Source of the DNA: Desulfofustis sp. | Lineage (GTDB): Bacteria; Desulfobacterota; Desulfobulbia; Desulfobulbales; Desulfocapsaceae | Reading direction: 5' to 3' | Length of the DNA stretch: 5,651 nucleotides | NCBI GenBank assembly: GCA_030604345.1 | Contig: JAUVWB010000128.1 | Span: 1-5,651 of the forward strand | Shown: positions 1-4,337 of the stretch, piece by piece | Position numbering within the stretch: the stretch's first letter is position 1 | How the letters are laid out: each line of letters begins with the position of its first letter | Program-made: the position numbers and the translations under genes | The notes under the pieces: generated by a model | Told to the model about the DNA's origin: nothing | The model's input: only the letters and a program-made list of their open reading frames with translations | Database searches by the model: none

Positions 1-152
1 AGCAAGATGACGTCGTAGCCGTTCTGCTCGACAAGGCACGAACCGTCGGCCAGGGTATGGGCCTGGGCAGCCTGGTGGCCAGCTGCCGTAATCTGCTCGT
101 AGAGCATCGAGCAGAGCACGGTATCGTCGTCAATGATCAGTATGTCCGCCAT
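1..152 (-). CDS. Response regulator, N-terminal part of receiver domain (runs off left edge)
   Basis: Only the first 50 complete codons are in the window. The protein opens MADILIIDDDTVLCSML, the beta-1 strand and acidic pocket (D8, D9) of a CheY-like receiver domain, and reaches Y-D-V-I-L-L, the strand that normally ends in the phospho-accepting Asp, which lies just beyond the edge. The start is the ATG at 152-150, supported by a GGGAG ribosome site (complement at 163-167) ten bases upstream. It overlaps the 3' end of the hybrid kinase gene by 23 bp in another frame, so the two are probably translationally coupled and form a cognate pair. The opening (ILIIDDD, Cys after the acidic patch, AGH) resembles receivers of NtrC-type sigma-54 activators in Desulfobacterota, but AAA+ and DNA-binding domains cannot be seen. 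It could equally be a stand-alone receiver or have another output domain. Confidence 0.88.
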   Translation of the reverse strand, partial: MADILIIDDDTVLCSMLYEQITAAGHQAAQAHTLADGSCLVEQNGYDVIL

Positions 153-2070
153 GATCAAGTATCTCCCGGATGGTTCGGGCCAGGTCGTCTTTGCGCAGCG
201 GCTTGCTGAGAAATTCGCGGACACCTAGGTGCAGGGCCGTTTCCCGGTTAATGCGCTCGTTGTAACCGGTGACCAGGATAACCGGCAAGGCGGGACGAAG
301 GGCCAGTATTTCGCTGGCCAGCTCAGCCCCGGTCATGTTGGGCATGGTCATGTCGGTGATCACCAGGTCGAAGTCACTGTTCTTGTCGCGAAAACAGCGG
401 GCGGCGTCGAGGCTGTCGTTGAAGGCCGTAACCCGGTAGCCGAGTCGCTCGAGGACCCGGGTCAGCATATCGGTCAACTGGTGTTCATCGTCCACCAGAA
501 GGATGTTCTCGCTGCCGCCGCGGACCGGGGTTACCACGCTCGCCTCGGTCGATTGCCGATCCTCGATGGCCGGCAGCAGCACGGTAAACGTCGTTCCCTG
601 ACCAGGCAGACTGGAGACCTCGATATGACCCTGGTGCGTCTTGACGATACCGTGCACCACGGCCAGGCCGAGCCCGGTGCCGCGGTCTTTTGGTTTCGTG
701 GTGAAAAAGGGATCGAAGATGCGTTGCATGGTCTGCTCGTCCATACCGCAACCGCTGTCGGTGACGCACAATTCCAGGTAGCGTCCGGCCGGCAGCTCCG
801 GAGCTGCCGGCCGGCTGGCGGTGGGTTCGAGGGTGACATCCCGCAAGCTGACCCGGATCTCGCCATGTTCGCTGTCGATTGCCTGGCGGGCGTTGGTGCA
901 GAGGTTCATGATGACCTGGTGGATTTGAACCGGGTCGGCCATGATCGATAAGGCGGCGGTGTCGATCTGCTGAATTAGTTTGATGGTCGTGGGAATGGAG
1001 GAACGAAGCAGCCTCAGCGCTTCCTTGATGATCGGCTGGACCCGAAGCGGGCGCAACGGCTGCCGGGCCTGGTCCTGGCGGCTGAAGGTGAGGATCTGCT
1101 CAACCAAGTCGGCGGCGCGTTCCCCGGCGGCCTGGATGTGTTGCAGCGGGTAGGCGAGCGGATGGTTCTCGTCGATCTGGTTTCTGGCGATCTGGGCATA
1201 GCCGAGGATGGCCGACAGGATATTGTTGAAATCATGGGCGATGCCGCCGGCCAGCGTGCCGATGGCCTCGAGTTTGGCGGCTTGTTGCAATTGTTTCTCC
1301 AGTTGCTCTTCTCGGCTGATGTCTCGCTTGACGGCAACGAAGGAGGAGATGGTGCCGTCGGCATCGATAATCGGGGAGATGGTGGTCATCTCCGAATAGA
1401 GTGTCCCGTCTTTCCGTCGATTGATCAATGTGCCGCGCCAGACCGTGCCGGCCAGGATGGTTTCCCAGAGCTGTCGGTAAAAGGTGTGGTCCTGGCGGTT
1501 GCTTTTTACCAGATTCATATTCTGACCGACGGCCTCATCTCGAGTATAACCGGTGACCGTCGTAAAGGCCGGGTTGATGTACTGGATGGTGCCGAACACA
1601 TCGGTGATGACGACCACCTCGGAAGTCTGTTCGATGGCGGTGGACAATCGCTGCCGCTCCTCTTCCTGACGCAGGGCGTCGGTGACATCGCGGGCGATCT
1701 GGACGATTCTGCTCACCGAGCCGTCAACCGAGAGAATCTTGGACACAGAAATATCAAATGTCCTGTCGAGGAGCTTGTTATGGATGAGCTGCCGGTGGGT
1801 GCCACCGTTTTCCGCCGTCGCTGGACACAGAGGGCACGGGTCCTGACGCCCATGAAAGGCTTCATGACAGTGCTTGCCCACCAGTTCCCCGAGCCGATAA
1901 CCGAACAGGCGGTGCGCCGAACGGTTGGCTCTGAGAATACGCAGGTCGCCATCCATGATGGTGATGATGTCGTCGATGGCATCGACGGTCTGCTCCCACT
2001 CATGCTTGCCTCGGCTGATGGCGTCGGTGATGCGCCGGGCGGAGTTGTCGTTTGCTGGCGGATTTCTCAT
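130..2070 (-). CDS. Hybrid sensor histidine kinase, PAS-PAS-HisKA-HATPase-REC
   Basis: This 646-residue protein has no obvious membrane segment, so it is probably a cytoplasmic sensor. Order of domains: PAS 1 (about 24-130), PAS 2 with its PAC part (about 142-255, R-R-K-D-G-T at 218-223), dimerisation/phosphoacceptor helices with GGIAHDFNN (H279), an HATPase domain with N box (N389, N393), G1 box DSGCGM (438-443) and G2 box GTGLGLA (464-470), and a C-terminal receiver with acidic D527/D528, phosphoacceptor D573, T601 and K623. All catalytic residues are present, so autophosphorylation on H279 and transfer to D573 are expected. PAS 1 holds C68, C79 and C82 (C-x10-C-P-x-C), suggesting a metal, haem or redox sensor; this is inference. 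No Shine-Dalgarno sequence precedes the ATG at 2070, but no earlier in-frame start exists and PAS 1 begins soon after. The downstream regulator gene overlaps its end. The signal sensed is unknown. Confidence 0.95.
   Translation of the reverse strand: MRNPPANDNSARRITDAISRGKHEWEQTVDAIDDIITIMDGDLRILRANRSAHRLFGYRLGELVGKHCHEAFHGRQDPCPLCPATAENGGTHRQLIHNKLLDRTFDISVSKILSVDGSVSRIVQIARDVTDALRQEEERQRLSTAIEQTSEVVVITDVFGTIQYINPAFTTVTGYTRDEAVGQNMNLVKSNRQDHTFYRQLWETILAGTVWRGTLINRRKDGTLYSEMTTISPIIDADGTISSFVAVKRDISREEQLEKQLQQAAKLEAIGTLAGGIAHDFNNILSAILGYAQIARNQIDENHPLAYPLQHIQAAGERAADLVEQILTFSRQDQARQPLRPLRVQPIIKEALRLLRSSIPTTIKLIQQIDTAALSIMADPVQIHQVIMNLCTNARQAIDSEHGEIRVSLRDVTLEPTASRPAAPELPAGRYLELCVTDSGCGMDEQTMQRIFDPFFTTKPKDRGTGLGLAVVHGIVKTHQGHIEVSSLPGQGTTFTVLLPAIEDRQSTEASVVTPVRGGSENILLVDDEHQLTDMLTRVLERLGYRVTAFNDSLDAARCFRDKNSDFDLVITDMTMPNMTGAELASEILALRPALPVILVTGYNERINRETALHLGVREFLSKPLRKDDLARTIREILDHGGHTDH
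785..814. repeat. Perfect 30-bp palindrome inside the kinase gene
   Basis: The left arm CCGGCCGGCAGCTCC (785-799) is the exact reverse complement of 800-814, with no spacer and no mismatch; pairing breaks at 784/815. It encodes roughly residues 419-429 of the kinase (S-R-P-A-A-P-E-L-P-A-G), a variable loop between the N box and the G1 box, and keeps the reading frame. As RNA it could form a 13-bp GC-rich hairpin with a CCGG tetraloop. No U run follows on either strand, so it is not an intrinsic terminator. It could be the scar of an inverted duplication, a cruciform or hairpin site, or a protein-binding site; the sequence alone does not decide. Confidence 0.9.
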
Positions 2071-2119
2071 GATGATGGAAGCATGGTGAGCGGTAAAAGG
2101 TGCCGATTCTGCGAAACCA

Positions 2120-2134
2120 GATTACCGCGTAATC
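2120..2134. promoter_or_regulatory. Possible operator palindrome over the kinase transcription start
   Basis: GATTAC-CGC-GTAATC is a perfect inverted repeat with 6-bp arms and a 3-bp centre. It overlaps the edge of the proposed -10 box of the kinase promoter (2132-2137), and the predicted start of transcription (near 2125) falls inside it, a usual place for a repressor site. No T run follows in either direction, so it is not a terminator. Arms this short can occur by chance; the position is what makes it worth noting. Confidence 0.3.
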
Positions 2135-2161
2135 ATAACAGGATTAAAAAAAGAAAGGCAA
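2132..2161 (-). promoter_or_regulatory. Candidate sigma-70 promoter with extended -10 for the kinase operon
   Basis: On the minus strand, TTGCCT (complement at 2156-2161; 4 of 6 matches to the -35 consensus) is followed after 18 bp by TATGAT (complement at 2132-2137; 5 of 6 to the -10 consensus). The -10 is immediately preceded by TGT, giving the extended -10 form TGnTATGAT. Predicted transcription starts near 2125, leaving a leader of about 55 bases before the kinase ATG at 2070. The hexamers were read by eye; there is no experimental support. Confidence 0.45.
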
Positions 2162-2169
2162 GGCTGCCT
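2146..2169 (-). terminator. Weak intrinsic terminator for the small membrane protein gene
   Basis: Read on the minus strand, AGGCA-GCCT-TGCCT forms a 5-bp stem with a 4-base loop (2169 to 2156) and is followed directly by a T-rich tract, TTTCTTTTTTT (2156 to 2146). It starts 24 bp past the stop codon of the 105-residue membrane protein. The stem is short, so termination may be partial. The last arm of the stem coincides with most of the proposed -35 box of the kinase promoter, so end and start signals would share bases. Confidence 0.42.
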
Positions 2170-2193
2170 AACCGTCTGCATGTTCTTTTTCGG

Positions 2194-2511
2194 TCACCGC
2201 GCGGGTAGACGGGCGAGTTCCTGGATGACGCCCCACCAGAGAAAGGGGATGGCGAACAGAAAAACGAGGCAGATGAAAGCGAGAAAAAGGTGATAGGCAG
2301 TAATGATCCGCTGCGGCCTTTCTCCGGCCAGTTTAGCGGGATGGCGGAGAATAACCTGCATCAATTCGATTGCCACAAAGACCAGGGCGTTCAGGGCTCC
2401 CCAGAGGAAGGGCGAGCCAATCGTTGCTACCAGCTCAGCCTGGCGGACGACCTCGGCGACCACCACACCCAACCAGACAAACGCGAAGATACCCACCAAA
2501 AGGCGAAACAT
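2194..2511 (-). CDS. Small membrane protein of unknown function (three predicted membrane segments)
   Basis: This 105-residue hydrophobic protein matches no family I recognise. Likely membrane segments are at about 3-22, 31-54 and 70-95, separated by short charged loops (R23-E26; R56-R68), and the C-terminus ends in a basic tail (A-R-L-P-A-R). Segment 2 contains an acidic residue (E50), and segment 3 is aromatic-rich with an F-L-W-W motif. I chose the ATG at 2511 because GGAG lies six bases upstream (complement at 2518-2521); a TTG at 2529 in the same frame would add six residues but has no good ribosome site. The hydrophobic blocks bounded by Arg/Lys are the pattern of a real membrane protein, not a shadow frame. 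It is transcribed towards the kinase gene, 123 bp away, and divergently from the GNAT/nitrilase gene, apparently as a single-gene unit. Confidence 0.75.
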   Translation of the reverse strand: MFRLLVGIFAFVWLGVVVAEVVRQAELVATIGSPFLWGALNALVFVAIELMQVILRHPAKLAGERPQRIITAYHLFLAFICLVFLFAIPFLWWGVIQELARLPAR

Positions 2512-2573
2512 GCAGTGCTCCACACACAATCGATACGTTCTTTCCCACGGTTCAGGTTCGCAACGTGTGGAAC

Positions 2574-2601
2574 CCCTTGTCCACGAGGGTTATACCCTTG
2601 T
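2574..2601. repeat. Short direct repeat and palindrome in the divergent intergenic region
   Basis: CCCTTGT occurs at 2574-2580 and again at 2595-2601, a period of 21 bp or about two helical turns. Between and overlapping them is the inverted repeat AGGGT-TAT-ACCCT (2586-2598), which covers the proposed -10 box of the small membrane protein promoter. The geometry would fit a regulator bound to one face of the helix, but the units are short and may be chance. Apart from these and the two candidate promoters, I see nothing else in the 243-bp gap (2512-2754). Confidence 0.25.
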
Positions 2602-2617
2602 ATCTTGGAGGGCACAA
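2589..2617 (-). promoter_or_regulatory. Candidate promoter for the small membrane protein gene
   Basis: On the minus strand TTGTGC (complement at 2612-2617; 3 of 6 to the -35 consensus, keeping the key TTG) is followed after 17 bp by TATAAC (complement at 2589-2594; 5 of 6 to the -10 consensus). Transcription would begin near 2582, about 70 bases before the ATG at 2511. The -10 lies inside a small palindrome. This is a by-eye call only. Confidence 0.35.
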
Positions 2618-2656
2618 GCTGGTATTGTCGGGCCCGCCCCCGTGGCCCTGGCCAGT

Positions 2657-2685
2657 TTGCCATGCCGCCGGCTATGCGGTACACT
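2657..2685 (+). promoter_or_regulatory. Candidate promoter for the GNAT/nitrilase-UbiB pair
   Basis: TTGCCA (2657-2662; 5 of 6 to the -35 consensus) and TACACT (2680-2685; 4 of 6 to the -10 consensus) are separated by the ideal 17 bp. Transcription would begin near 2692, giving a leader of about 60 bases ahead of the start at 2755. If correct, the in-frame ATGs at 2662 and 2674 would not be in the message, which supports the later start. Read by eye. Confidence 0.42.
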
Positions 2686-2740
2686 ACCCTGTATCAAGAG
2701 TACCTGGCTACAAAGCGGCGAAGTGACCGAACAAGTATAT

Positions 2741-2746
2741 GGAGAG
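2741..2746 (+). promoter_or_regulatory. Ribosome binding site that decides the GNAT/nitrilase start
   Basis: GGAGAG lies eight bases before the ATG at 2755 but only two bases before the in-frame ATG at 2749. Normal Shine-Dalgarno spacing therefore favours 2755 (protein beginning MAEEAQHKL) over 2749 (MPMAEEAQ). The two choices differ by two residues and have no effect on domain content. Confidence 0.6.
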
Positions 2747-2754
2747 TTATGCCT

Positions 2755-4290
2755 ATGGCCGAGGAAGCACAGCACAAACTGACGACGAGACACCTGCAGG
2801 TTGACGACTATGAAGCGTTGCGGGAAATAAACGATCGTGTTTACCACGGGGTCGGCACACCGTGGACCCGCGATGAGGTGGCTGCCCTGATCGGGCGCTT
2901 TCCGGAGGGTCAGATCTGCATCGAGGACAACGGGGTTCCGGTGGCCATCGCCCTGTCGCTGATCATCGATTTCAGCCTCTTCGGCAGCCGTCACACCTAT
3001 CACCAGATCACCGGCAACGGCTCCTTTCGTACCCATGATCCGGAAGGCGATTATCTCTATGGTATCGAAGTCTTCGTCGATCCCGATTATCAGGGGATGC
3101 GGCTCGGCCGGCGGCTCTACGACGCGCGCAAGGAGCTGGCGGAGAATCTGAACCTCAAGGGGATCCTGCTTGGCGGCCGGATCCCGGGCTATCACTCCCA
3201 TGCCGCGGAGATGTCGCCGCAGCAGTATATCCTCAAGGTGAAAAATCGGGAGCTGCATGACCCGGTGCTGACCTTCCAGTTGTCCAACGATTTCCACGTG
3301 CACAACATCCTGCCCGATTACTGGCCGAAGGATCACCCCTCGCGCGGCCATGCGGTGCTGCTGGAATGGCTCAATATCTATTACGAGAAGAAGACGCGGC
3401 TGATCGGCGGCGCCAAATCGGTGGCCCGCCTCGGTGTCGTCCAATGGCAGATGCGGCGTTTCGATTCGTTTGACGATTTCCTGCAGCAGGTGGAGTTTTT
3501 TGTCGACACGGTGAGCGATTATCAGGCCGATATCGTGCTTTTTCCCGAGCTGCTCAACGCCCCGCTCATCCATACCCACGAGGGCAACAACCCGGCCGAG
3601 GCGATGCGCAAGCTGGCCGAGTACACCGACGATATGCGCCAGGCCATGATCGACATGGCCCTGGCCTACAACATCAACATTGTTGCCGGCAGCGTTCCCG
3701 CCCTCGATGAGAGCGGCACGCTGCGCAACGTCAGTTATCTCTGCCGGCGCGACGGCACCTGGGACAGCCAGGCCAAACTCCATATCACCCCGGAGGAGGA
3801 TGCCCACTGGCGCTTTGCCGGAGGCGACGAACTGAAGGTTTTCGATACCGATGTGGGCAAGATCGGCATTCTCATCTGTTACGATGTGGAATTTCCCGAA
3901 CTGGCACGGCTGCAGACCCTGAAGGGCATGAAACTGCTGCTGGTGCCGTTCTGGACCGACACCAAGACCGGCTACCTCCGGGTCCGGCGCTGTGCCCAGG
4001 CCCGGGCCATCGAGAACGAGTGTTTCGTGGCGATTTCCGGCAGTGTCGGCAACATTCCCAAGGTGGAGACGATGGGCATCCAGTATTCCCAGTCCGCCGT
4101 CTTCACCCCGTCGGACTTTTCTTTCCCCCACGACGCCATCGCCGCCGAAGCGACGCCGGGCATCGAAACCACCCTGGTGACCGATCTTGACCTGGACATG
4201 ATCAAGGAACTTCGCGCCCTCGGCAGTGTCCGCAATATTGAGAGCCGGAGAACCGACCTCTACGAGCTCAGCTGGCGCCGGCGCTCGTGA
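2755..4290 (+). CDS. GNAT acetyltransferase-nitrilase superfamily fusion protein
   Basis: This 511-residue protein joins two enzyme folds. Residues about 9-215 are a GNAT (RimI-like) domain; the acetyl-CoA loop reads YQGMRLGRRLY (112-122), after the strand Y-G-I-E-V-F-V-D-P. Residues about 224-480 are a carbon-nitrogen hydrolase domain with the full nitrilase triad: E265 in F-P-E-L, K341 in A-K-L-H and C375 in I-C-Y-D-V-E-F-P-E. The nitrilase superfamily hydrolyses amide or nitrile C-N bonds through a Cys thioester; a RimI-fused class is known from genome surveys and, as far as I know, has no assigned substrate. Both active sites look usable, although in the Q-x-x-G-x-G/A acetyl-CoA motif the first Gly is R116. 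The protein is probably cytoplasmic, as no signal peptide is seen. The length and domain order are those expected for the fused class, so this is not a cloning or frameshift artefact. A UbiB-like gene follows after 47 bp. The substrate, and whether acetyl transfer occurs, are unknown. Confidence 0.93.
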   Translation: MAEEAQHKLTTRHLQVDDYEALREINDRVYHGVGTPWTRDEVAALIGRFPEGQICIEDNGVPVAIALSLIIDFSLFGSRHTYHQITGNGSFRTHDPEGDYLYGIEVFVDPDYQGMRLGRRLYDARKELAENLNLKGILLGGRIPGYHSHAAEMSPQQYILKVKNRELHDPVLTFQLSNDFHVHNILPDYWPKDHPSRGHAVLLEWLNIYYEKKTRLIGGAKSVARLGVVQWQMRRFDSFDDFLQQVEFFVDTVSDYQADIVLFPELLNAPLIHTHEGNNPAEAMRKLAEYTDDMRQAMIDMALAYNINIVAGSVPALDESGTLRNVSYLCRRDGTWDSQAKLHITPEEDAHWRFAGGDELKVFDTDVGKIGILICYDVEFPELARLQTLKGMKLLLVPFWTDTKTGYLRVRRCAQARAIENECFVAISGSVGNIPKVETMGIQYSQSAVFTPSDFSFPHDAIAAEATPGIETTLVTDLDLDMIKELRALGSVRNIESRRTDLYELSWRRRS

Positions 4291-4337
4291 TCCGTCGAAC
4301 CGGGCGTGCGTCCACTGCCTGACCGGAGGGAGTCAGC

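Noticed and set aside
1138..2208. 356-codon and neighbouring 240-codon (229-951) plus-strand frames opposite the kinase
   Set aside because: Both mirror the kinase coding sequence, show no family signature and lack convincing ribosome sites; they are shadows of the real gene.
2631..2661. GC-rich GGCC repeats (and a possible sigma-54 GG/GC pair) in the divergent region
   Set aside because: The spacing between GG and GC is not the required 10 bases in any register I tried, and the hairpin potential has no T tract.
2290..2754. N-terminal extension of the GNAT/nitrilase frame upstream of 2755
   Set aside because: The extension runs through the promoter candidate and antisense to the small membrane gene, lacks a ribosome site, and its residues do not look like a domain. 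The GNAT domain begins right after the chosen start.
2590..4131. 513-codon open frame on the minus strand opposite the GNAT/nitrilase gene
   Set aside because: It lies opposite a gene with clear domain motifs, and its translation is a composition-driven product without recognisable motifs. Long antisense frames are expected opposite GC-rich coding sequence.
4262..4288. Inverted repeat ACGAGC / GCTCGT at the end of the GNAT/nitrilase gene as a possible terminator
   Set aside because: The loop is 15 bases, it ends in the stop codon, no T run follows, and the next gene starts 47 bp later.
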